Source: Candidatus Brachythrix odensensis (GTDB lineage: Bacteria > Chloroflexota > Anaerolineae > J036 > Brachytrichaceae). From it: a DNA stretch of 64,000 nucleotides. Both the position numbers and the translations under genes were made by a program. The DNA is taken from assembly GCA_016714465.1 (NCBI GenBank), contig JADKDT010000003.1, positions 372,001 through 436,000 on the forward strand, given 5' to 3'. Below the pieces are notes generated by a model. The model did no database searches and was not told where the DNA came from. It saw nothing but the letters and a program-made list of their open reading frames with translations. Of the stretch, positions 36,021 to 45,152 are shown piece by piece; position 1 is the first letter of the stretch; every line of letters begins with the position of its first letter.

Positions 36021-36259
36021 GCCTGCGGGACCAGCAGCCGGGCGAGTTCGTCATCTTTGGGAATGCGCCCGGCCGAGACGAGCTTGTCCTCGACGACCAG
36101 ACCGGGCGTCTGCAGGATGTTCCATTTCATCATCTCGGCGTAGTCGGTGACTTTCTCCACGGTCAAGTCAAGATGGCGCGCCTCGGCGACGCGCCGGACG
36201 GATTGTTCGAGCCGCTTGCAGTTGGCGCATCCCGCGCCCAGAATCTTTACGTTTGTCAT
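36017..36259 (-). CDS. CxxC mini-thioredoxin (redox-active disulfide protein 2 type)
   Basis: 80 residues. The CxxC site is GAGCANCKRLEQSV near residue 8, with the cis-Pro in LQTPGLVVEDKLVSAG. This is the TM0996/MTH895-like small glutaredoxin/thioredoxin fold. Genes of this type are often beside DUF318 permeases, as here (4-bp overlap), and probably supply or relay electrons for a thiol-metalloid step. A Shine-Dalgarno-like AAGGAG lies 6-7 bp before its ATG on the minus strand. Confidence 0.85.
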   Translation of the reverse strand: MTNVKILGAGCANCKRLEQSVRRVAEARHLDLTVEKVTDYAEMMKWNILQTPGLVVEDKLVSAGRIPKDDELARLLVPQA

Positions 36260-36278
36260 GTTTCTCCTTTGAGACCAA

Positions 36279-36329
36279 TTTCCGACATTCCCGTTCCCCG
36301 GCGAAGCCGGGGAACGGGAATGTCGGAAA
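36279..36329. repeat. Perfect palindrome, GNA-tip family (copy 7)
   Basis: 24-bp perfect arms about 36279-36302 and 36306-36329 around GAA (tip GCGAAGC). It lies between the thioredoxin-CcdA-like gene and the mini-thioredoxin gene within an apparent operon. Confidence 0.85.
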
Positions 36330-36337
36330 AAACAGAC

Positions 36338-37796
36338 TCAGCGGTGGCGCCCGCCGCCATGATGGGCGGGCCGGGGTCCGGCCTCCGAGCCGATGTGAAC
36401 GCCCAGCCGCGGCAGCAGCCAGCGGTGGACGAATAGCACGATGAGCGTCGCGCCCAGCGCGATTGCGAAGATGAGCAGTGAGCTGCTCAGGTTGTTCATC
36501 AGGGCCGGATTGACGAGCATGACGATGGCCAGGGCCAGCATCAGCATGCCCCCGATCAGCTTCAGCACCCGCCCGTGCTTTTCCTCGATCCGATTGGCCT
36601 TGAGCGTGACGACCGCCACCGCGAACAGACCCAGCTCGTCGAGTTGGTAGATCAGCATGTACAGGCCAAGCAGCAGAACGAACGCCGCCGGGGTTACCTT
36701 CTGGGCGGTGAGCAGATTGGTCCACAGCACCGGGAAACCGGCCGTGCACGAGAACTCGATCAGCGACACACCCGCCGCCATCACCACCGTCGCGCCGATC
36801 AGGCCGGGGGTGGACTGGCTGGCATTGAGCACGTTGCGCATGCGCTGATACAGGCCGGGCTTGCGCGCGTCGGGGGATGGTGAAGGACAACCCTTCGCGA
36901 TACCAGAAGTAGTCCTTGATGTTGACCACGGCGAATACCAGCGCGACCAGCGCGACGGCGGCCTGGATCCAGCCGACGAACTTGATCACCGTCAGCATGG
37001 TGAACAACCCGGCGATGAACAGCGCGTAAATTGAGGCGGTGACGGTGATGAAGACCAGCCCGATCAGAAAGACCTTCTTGCGCGAGCCGGTCCGCAAGGT
37101 CAGGGCCAGCAGCACCGACAGCACCCAGATCGAGCATGGATTCACCCCGTCTACAAAGGCGATCAAGACCGTGCTCACGATCTGCGATTCGTTTGCCAGG
37201 TTCAGCGTCCCGAGCAGGGGCACATCCAGGACGGCCGCCGACGCGGGTCCGGCTGCGATGACCGGCGCCACGACTGGCGTTGGCGCCACCGGCCCGAGCG
37301 GAGCTACGGGTCCGATGAGGGGTGGCGTATCGACCGGCAACGGGGCGACGATGCCCGTGCCGGCATCCACACAACCTGACGCGACACAGCCCCGGACATA
37401 CGCCTCGATCTCGCGGCCGATCGCGTCGGAGTAGCCCTCCCAATGCCGGTTGCCAATAAAGATCGTTGGCACCGAGCGGGCCTCGAATCCGAAGCGGGCC
37501 GCCATGCGGGTGAGAATGGCTTGATTGGCGGTCACATACCAGACCTCGAAGTCGCGGATGGTGACGCCGGGGATGCGCTGGGCAAGCCCGGCCAGGAAAG
37601 GTTTGGCCGCCGCGCAATGCGGGCAGCCGTCGCCCCAGAAGAAGTAGACGGTCACCGTCGCAGCGGGCGCTGCAGGCGCTGCTGGCGCAGCGGGCGAGCT
37701 AATCTGGGCGGCTTTGAGCGGCAGGGGCGAGAGTGTCGCGGCGAAGGCGAGCAGGAGCGCGCCGGCGAGCAGCCCGCGCTGGAGAATGGTTTTCAT
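36338..37796 (-). CDS. Thioredoxin-like/CcdA-like fusion membrane protein, one frameshift
   Basis: About 485 residues when the frame is repaired. Signal peptide (MKTILQRGLLAGALLLAF), a thioredoxin fold outside the membrane with CPHCAAAKPF (CxxC) near residue 57 and cis-Pro in ARSVPTIFIGNRHWEGY, then a Pro/Val/Ala linker and a six- or seven-TM CcdA/DsbD-like part (FVDGVNPCSIWVLSVLLAL ... FSCTAGFPVLWTNLL) with the paired Pro-Cys motifs. It would carry reducing or oxidising equivalents across the membrane. The frame changes near 36874 (five C where four would give FTIPDARKPGLYQRMRN). It follows the second ArsR gene and precedes the mini-thioredoxin and permease. Confidence 0.82.
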
Positions 37797-38103
37797 TCGC
37801 GTTCAGTCCGGATTCGGGCATGACCGGGGTCGTCTTCAGCGCCTCGGCGGCGATATCGAGCAGGGCAAACAGGCCGGGCCGGAGTGGGCGGTAGAACACC
37901 TTCCACCCTTGGCGCCGATTGGCGACCAACCCAGCTTCACGCAACGCCATCAAATGCTGTGAGATATAGGCCTGCCGATAGCCCAGGCGAGCCACCATCT
38001 GGCACACGCAAATTTCGCGCTCGCGCAACAGGTTCAGGATCTCCAGCCGGGCGGGGTGGGCGATCAAGCGGAGCAGGTCGGACAGGCGAGTAACATCGGT
38101 CAT
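37699..38103 (-). CDS. Second ArsR repressor with CxC site
   Basis: About 134 residues as read. SDLLRLIAHPARLEILNLL, then REICVCQMVARLGYRQAY with the metal-binding C-V-C, ISQHLMALREAGLV and a wing KVFYRP. The last about 35 residues (NENHSPARAARRR...) lie over the start of the thioredoxin-CcdA gene in another frame; a one-base change near 37810 would place a TGA just before that gene's ATG, so the true C-terminus is probably shorter. It likely controls the 36.0-37.8 kb thiol/permease genes on the same strand in response to As(III) or a similar metalloid. Confidence 0.85.
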   Translation of the reverse strand: MTDVTRLSDLLRLIAHPARLEILNLLREREICVCQMVARLGYRQAYISQHLMALREAGLVANRRQGWKVFYRPLRPGLFALLDIAAEALKTTPVMPESGLNANENHSPARAARRRAPARLRRDTLAPAAQSRPD

Positions 38104-38233
38104 GGGAATCACATTCAAGATCCTGAATAACCATAATCCGGTCCGCGAGCGGCGGAATCGGCAGGCTGGCCCATTCAAACCTGGCCAGTTGGCCAGTTCT
38201 TCCCGCACCCACACGAGATAGTGTGTATGTCTC

Positions 38234-38557
38234 ATGATCAAACTACCCGGTCCTTACCAGCGCCTCAAGAAGTCCCACCCCAAGGTTTTTCGGGCCTACG
38301 AAAAACTGGGCGAGACGGCCGCCGACAGTGGGCCGCTCGACCTGAAGACGCGCGAGCTGATCAAGCTCGGCATGGCCGCCGCGATGCGCGGCGAAAACGC
38401 CGTGCATTCGCACACCCATCGGGCTCTGGAAGCCGGCGCCAGCGTTGCTGAGATTGAGCACACTCTGATGCTCGGCGTCACGACCTATGGCTTCCCAACC
38501 ATGATGTCGGCCCTGACCTGGGCCTACGAGGCCATCGAAGCGCACACGGCCGCCTGA
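38234..38557 (+). CDS. Carboxymuconolactone decarboxylase/AhpD-like protein
   Basis: 107 residues, single CMD domain: LKTRELIKLGMAAAMRGENA, VHSHTHRALEAGAS, EIEHTLMLGVTTYGFPTMM. The CxxC of AhpD peroxidase partners is absent (GENAVHSH in its place), so a thiol-peroxidase role is unlikely; it is closer to the cysteine-free CMD group. It is 20 bp upstream of the FmdE-like gene in the same direction and likely co-transcribed. Confidence 0.8.
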   Translation: MIKLPGPYQRLKKSHPKVFRAYEKLGETAADSGPLDLKTRELIKLGMAAAMRGENAVHSHTHRALEAGASVAEIEHTLMLGVTTYGFPTMMSALTWAYEAIEAHTAA

Positions 38558-38577
38558 TTCGGGCGGCCCCTCCGGCC

Positions 38578-39204
38578 ATGAAAACCCTCGCCGAACTCCT
38601 GACAGCCACCGAGACGCTGCATCGACACCTCTGTCCGCGCCAGGTGCTCGGCGTGCGGCTGGGGATGGCGGCGGCAGTCAGCCTCAATCTCGATCTGCCT
38701 CAGACCGACAAGCGGCTGGTGGCCTTCGTCGAGTCGGATGGCTGTTTTTCTGATGGCCTGGCCGTCGCAACCGGCTGCTGGGTCGGCCGGCGCACGATGC
38801 GGGTCGAGGATCTGGGCAAGGTCGCGGCCGTCTTCGTCGACACCCGCACGGGCATGACGTTGCGGATTCATCCGCGCCTGGATGTGCGCGCCCGGGCGGC
38901 TGCCTTTGCGCCGGAGGCCCGCAACCGCTGGGAGGCCCAGCTTCTCGGCTATCAGCGCATGCCGGATGACTTGCTGTTCGCGGTCCGCCCGGTCCGCCTG
39001 ACCCGCTCGATCGAGGAGATCATGAGCCGGCCCGGCTTGCGGGTGACCTGCGCGGTGTGCGGCGAGGAAATCATCAATGGGCGCGAGGTTCCGGGGGTCG
39101 ACGGTCCCACCTGCCGCACCTGCGCGGGCGATGCGTATTACGCCGAGACCGTCTGCGACACGGCGATTGAGCCGTGGCGGGCGTTGTTTGAAATCACGGA
39201 TTGA
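38578..39204 (+). CDS. FmdE/FwdE-like protein with zinc ribbon
   Basis: 208 residues. The FmdE domain is clear: LHRHLCPRQVLGVRLGMAAA, VESDGCFSDGLAVATGCWVG, MRVEDLGKVAAVFVD, with metal-ligand-like Cys and His. The C-terminus has a treble-clef-like ribbon C-AVC-G-EEI ... C-RTC (residues about 160-185). In methanogens FmdE is linked to formylmethanofuran dehydrogenase; bacterial homologues are found near molybdate or formate metabolism, and their job is unclear. No dehydrogenase is adjacent here, although a xanthine dehydrogenase and a MOSC remnant are in the window. Confidence 0.8.
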   Translation: MKTLAELLTATETLHRHLCPRQVLGVRLGMAAAVSLNLDLPQTDKRLVAFVESDGCFSDGLAVATGCWVGRRTMRVEDLGKVAAVFVDTRTGMTLRIHPRLDVRARAAAFAPEARNRWEAQLLGYQRMPDDLLFAVRPVRLTRSIEEIMSRPGLRVTCAVCGEEIINGREVPGVDGPTCRTCAGDAYYAETVCDTAIEPWRALFEITD

Positions 39205-39242
39205 CAGAAAGGCGGCGTCTTCAATTATCGGAAACTTAACGG

Positions 39243-39248
39243 CATAAT
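39243..39248 (+). promoter_or_regulatory. -10-like box for leaderless fic transcript
   Basis: CATAAT (or the overlapping TAATAT) ends 7 nt before ATG 39256, and there is no ribosome-binding site. Same geometry as the MOSC, Rieske and RAYT genes. Confidence 0.45.
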
Positions 39249-39255
39249 ATCGGCA

Positions 39256-40344
39256 ATGGCAAAACCGATTTGGAAGCCGCGCTACGCGCTCGTTCCGGGA
39301 ATTCTGAATAGCCTGATGCAGATTGAAGCCGCACGTGCGATTGTGGAGCGTATCCCGTTGTCGCTTTCAGCGCAGGCGAAACTCCGGCGTCGCGCACGCA
39401 TTCGATCCACCCACTTTTCGACTCGCATCGAGGGAAATCGTCTCACTTTGGCTGAGACCGAGCAGGTCATCGATGCCGCCCACGACTTAACGGGGCGTGA
39501 GCGAGATGTGCGTGAGGTGCAGCATTATTGGCAGGCGCTCATGTGGGTGGAGGCGCAGGCGGCCAAAAAAGTGGCGTTGACCGAATCCCTTATCAAAACC
39601 CTCCATGCCAAGGTGGAACATGGCGCGCGAGCGGCGCCCACGCCGTATCGGGACGGGCAGAATGTGATCCGCGATTCGATCACGCGAGACATCATCTATC
39701 TGCCTCCAGAGGCGAAGGATGTGCGCGCCCTGATGTCTGGTCTCGTGCAATGGGTGACGTTGGCGGAGCTTGAGAGTTTGCCCGTGCCAATCATCGCCGG
39801 ACTCGCGCACTATCAGTTTGTGACGATCCACCCCTATTTCGATGGTAATGGCCGCACTGCGCGGTTACTCGCGACATTCCTGCTGGTCCGAGGTGGCTAT
39901 GGCCTGAACGGTTTCATTTCGATTGAAGAACAGCATGCGCTTGATCTTGACCGGTATTACGCAGCGCTGGTTACGCACCCGCACCACAACTATTATGAGG
40001 GCCGCGCGGAAGCCGAAGTGACCGATTGGCTGGTCTACTACCTGCGTACGTTGAACACCGGATTTCGGCTTGCCCAAGACGAGGCGATGCGTGCGGCCGG
40101 CGCATCGACCTCATCACTCGAACGAATAATTCCGCCGACCACCACGGATCCGCGCTTTCGATTTGTTCTGGGTTTGTTTGAGCGCCAACGTCTTGTTACC
40201 AGCGCAGATGTGGCCGCGAGCCTGGGGCTGTCCACCCGAATGGCACGGGTGCTGTTGGCAAATTGGGTGGCTGCTGGATTGCTGGTGGTTGTGGAGCCAT
40301 CCAGAAAGAGGCGGGCGTATGCGCGAGGTTTAGCCCTTGAATAA
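39256..40344 (+). CDS. Fic-domain AMPylase with built-in inhibitory motif
   Basis: 362 residues. The N-terminal inhibitory helix carries STRIEGNRLT (the [S/T]-x3-E-[G/N] motif of class II Fic proteins) near residue 56. The Fic core has HPYFDGNGRTARLL near residue 198 (HPF-x-D-GNGR type). A C-terminal winged helix-turn-helix (ADVAASLGLSTRMARVLL) follows, so the protein may also bind DNA. Such enzymes transfer AMP from ATP to target proteins and are held off by the inhibitory Glu. No antitoxin gene is next to it, in keeping with self-inhibition. It stands alone between other genes with its own probable leaderless promoter. Confidence 0.92.
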   Translation: MAKPIWKPRYALVPGILNSLMQIEAARAIVERIPLSLSAQAKLRRRARIRSTHFSTRIEGNRLTLAETEQVIDAAHDLTGRERDVREVQHYWQALMWVEAQAAKKVALTESLIKTLHAKVEHGARAAPTPYRDGQNVIRDSITRDIIYLPPEAKDVRALMSGLVQWVTLAELESLPVPIIAGLAHYQFVTIHPYFDGNGRTARLLATFLLVRGGYGLNGFISIEEQHALDLDRYYAALVTHPHHNYYEGRAEAEVTDWLVYYLRTLNTGFRLAQDEAMRAAGASTSSLERIIPPTTTDPRFRFVLGLFERQRLVTSADVAASLGLSTRMARVLLANWVAAGLLVVVEPSRKRRAYARGLALE

Positions 40345-40370
40345 CGCCGATAACCTTCCGTGATCGTGGT

Positions 40371-41060
40371 TCAGACGATTAACGTCCGCGCCGCCGCCAC
40401 CAGCAGCACCACCGCCAGGCCGCGCCGCGTCCAGGCGGGATTCAGCGCGCGGCTGCCATACGTCGCCCCGACCCAACCCCCGGCGATGGCGCACAGCGCC
40501 CAAATCGGCATCACCGGCGGGAGCGCGCTGAGCGCCACCGGCTGGCTGAGCAGGGCCGCGCTGGAATTCAGCAGGATAAAGACCGCGCTGACCCCGGCCG
40601 CGACCCGCGGCGTCGCCCAGCCGCTGAACAGCAACAGGGGCATGAGAAAGATGCCCCCGCCGATCCCGGTCAGCCCGGAGACCAGCCCAATCACGCCCCC
40701 GGCCGCCAGGGCGAGGGGGATGGGCATCGGCCGGGCTTCAGCTTCCCGCGCGCCGGCCAGCAGGCGAAGCGCGGCCAGGATCAGCACCGCCCCGATCACC
40801 GGCTTGTAGATTTCGGCCGGCAGGACCAGCCCTCCGCCCACAAACGACATCGGCACCGAGGCCAGGGCGAAGGGCAGCAGCGTCCGCCACGAGAAGGCCC
40901 CGGCTCGAATGCATTTGAACGAGGCGACGGTCGCGACCCCGACGTTGAGCAGTAACGCGGCCGGGCGCATCATGGCCGCCGGCAGGCCGACGACCAGCAT
41001 GGCGGCAAGGTAACCGGAGGCTCCGGCCCGGCCGACCGACGAATACAGGGCCGCCACCAC
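40371..41060 (-). CDS. TauE/SafE-family permease, N-terminus doubtful
   Basis: About 229 residues as read. TM helices with ALYSSVGRAGASGYLAAML, the second repeat GVIGLVSGLTGIGGGIFLMP and a C-terminal VGATYGSR motif. The group exports sulfite, sulfoacetate or similar anions. GTG 41060 would cut the first TM; the same frame upstream is hydrophobic (ALSNALLALLIF) and reaches ATG 41108, but is interrupted by TGA at 41097-41099 only three codons after it. So a nonsense change or a small indel at the 5' end is possible. Confidence 0.75.
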   Translation of the reverse strand: MVAALYSSVGRAGASGYLAAMLVVGLPAAMMRPAALLLNVGVATVASFKCIRAGAFSWRTLLPFALASVPMSFVGGGLVLPAEIYKPVIGAVLILAALRLLAGAREAEARPMPIPLALAAGGVIGLVSGLTGIGGGIFLMPLLLFSGWATPRVAAGVSAVFILLNSSAALLSQPVALSALPPVMPIWALCAIAGGWVGATYGSRALNPAWTRRGLAVVLLVAAARTLIV

Positions 41061-41133
41061 GAAAATCAGGAGCGCCAGCAGCGCGTTCGAGAGCGCTCAC
41101 GCCGCCATTAGAGCATGGATGACACGGTGCAGT

Positions 41134-41208
41134 GGATTCACCTCGCGGGTAGGCGCCATAGAGTCTCGGCTGTTGACGCTCTATGGCGCCTACCCGCGAG
41201 GTGAATCC
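41134..41208. repeat. 30-bp perfect inverted repeat between divergent genes
   Basis: Arms 41134-41163 and 41179-41208 are exactly complementary (GGATTCACCTCGCGGGTAGG) with a 15-nt loop. It contains GGTAGGCGCC, like family B. It lies between the TauE/SafE gene and the membrane-anchored protein gene. Confidence 0.85.
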
Positions 41209-41253
41209 AGCGACAAACGATCCGTGATCTACAATCGTCGCGGTCAACGGAAC

Positions 41254-42369
41254 ATGTCCAAGCGCAAACGGTCTTCCCCGCGGCCACAGGCCAAACCGGC
41301 TCCCACGCTGTCACCCGCCCCTGAACCGGTGGCTTCCGTGCCGGCGCCGGCGTCTGGCCCAGCCCCAGCCCGCCGCCGAATCCCGATCTGGTTCCTTGGC
41401 GTGGCGGGCCTCGCGGCCATTGGACTCATCGCCGCAGTTTTGGTCGCCACCCAGCCGCGAACAGCCCCGCGGGCCGTGCCGCGCCCGCCTGCGTCGGTTG
41501 GTGCGGTGAATGCCTGTCGCAAGTTCCCCCAGTTTGCCGAGAAACTGGGCTACAGCCGTAGCGCCGTGCTGGACAGCTCCGACTCGCTGAATATCAACAT
41601 TACCGGTCTGGCGCTGCTGGATCCGCCGGCAGCGGGCTCGACCGGGCAGACCCGGGTCTACACCCACACGAGCTGGGATGAGGCCGGACATCTTGGGCCG
41701 ATCGTCATCGATTGGGACGGCAACGCCTACACCGTGCCCACGCCCCGCATCAACCTCTATACCAATCCGATCGATCAGCAGAGCAAGGTCTTCAAGATCG
41801 ACGCCACAACCGGGGTCATGAGCGAGTTCATGCGCTTGCCCGGCGCGGCGCCGGCCACGCAGGCCAACCCCTACGGTACGCTTGGTCTGGCCCTTGATTG
41901 CGAGACGCGCAGCCTGTATGTGGCCAGCGTGTCCGGCAGCGACCGGGAGCATGAAATCGGCCGCATCTATCGGGTTGATCTGAGCGGTCTGCAGCCGAAG
42001 ATCACCTCGCAGATAGAGGGCGTTGACGCGCTCGGGCTGGGCGTGTTCAAGGGCATCCGGTCCCGCCGCCTGTACTTTGGCGGCGTGCGCGCAGCGGTGG
42101 TGCGCTCTATCGTTCTGGACGACAAGGGTGATTTCTACGGCGATGTGCGGGATGAGGTGTCGCTCGCGGGTGTCTTTGGCGACGGTGAGGACAGGGCCCG
42201 CCGAATCAACTTCACCAACACCGAAATGCAGGTGCGCGGGATCGAGTTCAGCTTCAACCTCGTTGCTGCCCGTGAAAAGACCGAGACACGCTATGCCTAC
42301 GTCTACGAGCCGGCCAGCGACACGTGGCGGTTCACCGGCGCCAGCGCGGTCGGGAAGGGCGAACCGTAG
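41254..42369 (+). CDS. Membrane-anchored extracytoplasmic protein, propeller-like
   Basis: 371 residues. A basic/Pro-rich N-terminus (MSKRKRSSPRPQ) precedes one TM helix (IPIWFLGVAGLAAIGLIAAV, residues about 45-65), giving an outside C-terminal domain. That domain has strand repeats such as LGPIVIDWDGNAYTVPTPR, SKVFKIDATTGVMSEF, GTLGLALDCETRSLYVASV and IGRIYRVDLSGLQ, resembling propeller proteins that follow 'value-per-step' patterns. No catalytic motif is seen and I do not recognise the family. ATG 41254 follows AACGGA. Confidence 0.6.
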   Translation: MSKRKRSSPRPQAKPAPTLSPAPEPVASVPAPASGPAPARRRIPIWFLGVAGLAAIGLIAAVLVATQPRTAPRAVPRPPASVGAVNACRKFPQFAEKLGYSRSAVLDSSDSLNINITGLALLDPPAAGSTGQTRVYTHTSWDEAGHLGPIVIDWDGNAYTVPTPRINLYTNPIDQQSKVFKIDATTGVMSEFMRLPGAAPATQANPYGTLGLALDCETRSLYVASVSGSDREHEIGRIYRVDLSGLQPKITSQIEGVDALGLGVFKGIRSRRLYFGGVRAAVVRSIVLDDKGDFYGDVRDEVSLAGVFGDGEDRARRINFTNTEMQVRGIEFSFNLVAAREKTETRYAYVYEPASDTWRFTGASAVGKGEP

Positions 42370-42669
42370 GCCGCCCTTCTTTCCCAGCGGCGCGTGTGTT
42401 CGATGGATGGACGAGAGTGGCGAGCCGCAAGACAACTTGCACATCTATGCGCACGTTCGTGTGGACTCTGGATAGGGCCCTAGAGTCTTGTAGGATAGCG
42501 CGGTAGTACGATTGTATTTGTCTTCCCCTGCATTTCGTGGGAGTTGTGACAGGCGGGAGGAGATGGACCGGTTCAAATTCGCGCCACATCCTGGCTGCGC
42601 GTCGCCCCGCTTCATTGTTCCCCGTCAGGTCCGCGATTTGGCGCATCACATTTTAGGGAGTCTCACACC
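42370..42669. other. 300-bp intergenic region
   Basis: No gene, RNA or strong palindrome seen. A GGGAG near its end is the probable ribosome-binding site for ATG 42670. Confidence 0.6.
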
Positions 42670-44870
42670 ATGGCTACCTCAGAACCGCGCATGAGCGCAC
42701 GAAGTTTCGCCAGGATCGAACTGTTTTCGCCTCGACCATTGGACTACCGGCGGCCATCCAGAACAGCGCCGCGTCTTCGGTTTCTCCCTGCTTTCGTGAT
42801 ATTGACTCAGATTGCGCTTGGCTTTGCCGGCGGCGTGGTGGCTCAGGCGCCCAAAGCGGCCGGGGCGCTGACGCCGCCCGTTTATGTGGTTCACATCTCG
42901 GTCGATGGGTTGCGGCCTGAGTACTTGCAGCAGTTGTTGACCGCCGGCCAGGCGCCTAATTTCGCAAGGCTGAAGGCGGAGGGAGCGTGGACTTTCAACG
43001 CGCGAACGGACTACGACATCACCGTAACCCTGCCGAACCACGTGAGCATGCTGACCGGGCGACCCATAAACAACAAGTATGGGATCACAAACTCGGGACA
43101 TCGGTGGACGCTGAATTCGACACCCCCGCCGGGAGCAACGCTGCATACCAACGCGGGCTACTACGTGGCGAGCGCCTTTGACGTGGCCCACGACAACGGA
43201 TACTCAACCGCTTTATACGCCAGCAAGGACAAGTTCGTGCTGTTTCGAGACAGCTACAACGCGACCAACGGCGCGCTTGACGTGACGGGAGCCAACAACG
43301 GGCGGCAAAAGATCGACGTCTATGTGAACAATGATCAGAACTCGACGGCCATGTTCTCGACCTTCTTGACGAACATGACCGCGAGCCCGACCAACTACAC
43401 ATTTCTTCATTTCACGGATCCCGACACGGCCGGGCACGCCGGTGGCTGGGGGAGCGCAGCGTACATGGCCACCCTCACGAACATCGATGCGAAACTTGGT
43501 CAGTTGTTTGGGCTTATTGCTGGGAGCTCGCTGCTGGCTGGGAATACCACAATCATTCTGGGCGCGGATCATGGGGGCGTGGGGACCGATCACTCGAATG
43601 CGACACTCTGGGAAAACTATGTCATCGAAATGATGCTGTGGGGGCCGAGTATGTCCCGGCAAATACGGATCTCTACACGCTCAATGGAACATTGACAACG
43701 AATCCGGGGGCGACGGGACGGCCGGACTATGCCCTCGGAAGCGGGCAGCCAATTCGGAACGGTGACGGCGGCAACTGCGCCCTCCGTCGGCTGGGCTTGA
43801 CCGCCACGATCCCAGGCTCATCAATCAATAATCTGGTGAACGCCTGCCAGGTGGTCACGCTGCCAGCGACGCCGACGCCCGTGCCGCCAACCGCAACGCC
43901 GATCCAACACACCGATCCCGCCGACGGACCGCGGCGACGCCCGTGCCGCCAACCGCAACGCCGTCCAACACACCGGTCCCGCCGACGGCGACGCCCGTGC
44001 CGCCGACCGTAACGCCGTCCAACACACCTGTCCTGCCGACGGCGACGCCCGTGCCGCCAACCGCAACGCCGTCCAACACACCGATCCCGCCGACGGCGAC
44101 GCCCGTGCCGCCGACCGTAACGCCGTCCAACACACCTGTGCTGCCGACCGACCGCAACCCCGACCAGCACTCCAGTGCCGCCGACGGCAACCCCGACCAA
44201 CACGTCGATCCTGCCAACGCCGACCCCGACGCCCCTACCAACCGGCCTGCCCTCGGGTTGGACGGCCGTTGCGATTGGAAGCCCCGGCTTGGCTGGCTCG
44301 ACGGTTTTTGATGGGTCGACCTGGACAATCAGCGGGGGTGGCACCGACATCTGGGGCACGAGCGACAAGTTCCGCTACACCTACCGAGATGCCAGTGGCG
44401 ACATGACGATCGTTGCCCGGGTGACCAGCGTGCAGAACACCAATGAATGGGCCAAGGCCGGCGTGATGTTCAGGAACGGCACGGCGGCGAACGCGAAATT
44501 CGCGATGGTAATCGCGCGGCCGGATGGCCAGGTGGCCTTCCAGTGGCGGACGAGCACAGGCGGCAGCGCCAGCTGGACCGGTACCCTGGCCGGGGGAACG
44601 GCCCGGCCGAAGTGGGTGAAGCTGACCCGCAGCGGGAACGTCTTCCGAGCCTATTACAGCACAGCGACAGGCACGCCGAGCAGCTGGACTCAGGTCGGAA
44701 ATGGCGTGACGGTGACGATGGCCACGCCGAAGGTCGGATTGGCGGTCACCTCGCACAACAACAGCGTGGTGTGCGCCGCCACCTTCACCAATGTCAGCGT
44801 GAGTGGCGGGGTTATGAGCAAGACATTCCCGGACGTGCCCGCCCCGTTGCTGTGGGATTTGGGCAACTAG
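42670..44870 (+). CDS. Secreted ENPP-like phosphatase with C-terminal concanavalin-like module (gene A), frameshifted
   Basis: About 730 residues over several frames. N-terminal hydrophobic export signal (FLPAFVILTQIALGFAGGVV), then an alkaline-phosphatase-superfamily domain (about 42880-43850): VHISVDGLRP (metal Asp), DITVTLPNHVSMLTGR (nucleophile Thr as in NPP), FTDPDTAGHAGG and ILGADHGGVGTDHS (metal Asp/His). A frameshift near 43642 (one G short in a G run) joins it to PANTDLYTLNG. Then a PPTATPSNTPV-type linker (43860-44250, more indels) and a 190-residue DUF1349/concanavalin-like module (DIWGTSDKFRYTY, NTNEWAKAGVMFRNG, VGLAVTSHNN). Likely an extracellular phosphodiesterase or phosphatase. 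Less similar to genes B and C than they are to each other. Confidence 0.75.
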
Positions 44871-44882
44871 CGCGTGACTTGG

Positions 44883-44918
44883 CGGGCGCCGGCTCGCAAG
44901 ATGCTGGCGCCCGTTTCG
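44883..44918 (+). terminator. Putative terminator after phosphatase gene A
   Basis: CGGGCGCC (44883-44890) and GGCGCCCG (44906-44913) form a hairpin followed by TTT, 12 bp after the stop codon. Confidence 0.55.
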
Positions 44919-45152
44919 CCACCGCCTGAATCCTAGAGTTTCTAACGGAAGATCAAGATAGGATCCTATATTGCGTTTGGGATAGCGCGCCACTAACATT
45001 CGCTACTCTTTCCGCAGCCGTTAGGGGACAAGCGATTCCAGAAAGGGTCGGATCTGGTCGCGTGCGCGCGAGCCTGCTGAGATCGGTGGAAGACCTCCAT
45101 CGATTCCGGCAGGGTTCGCCGCATCATATCGCATTTCAGGGATTCCAACGCA

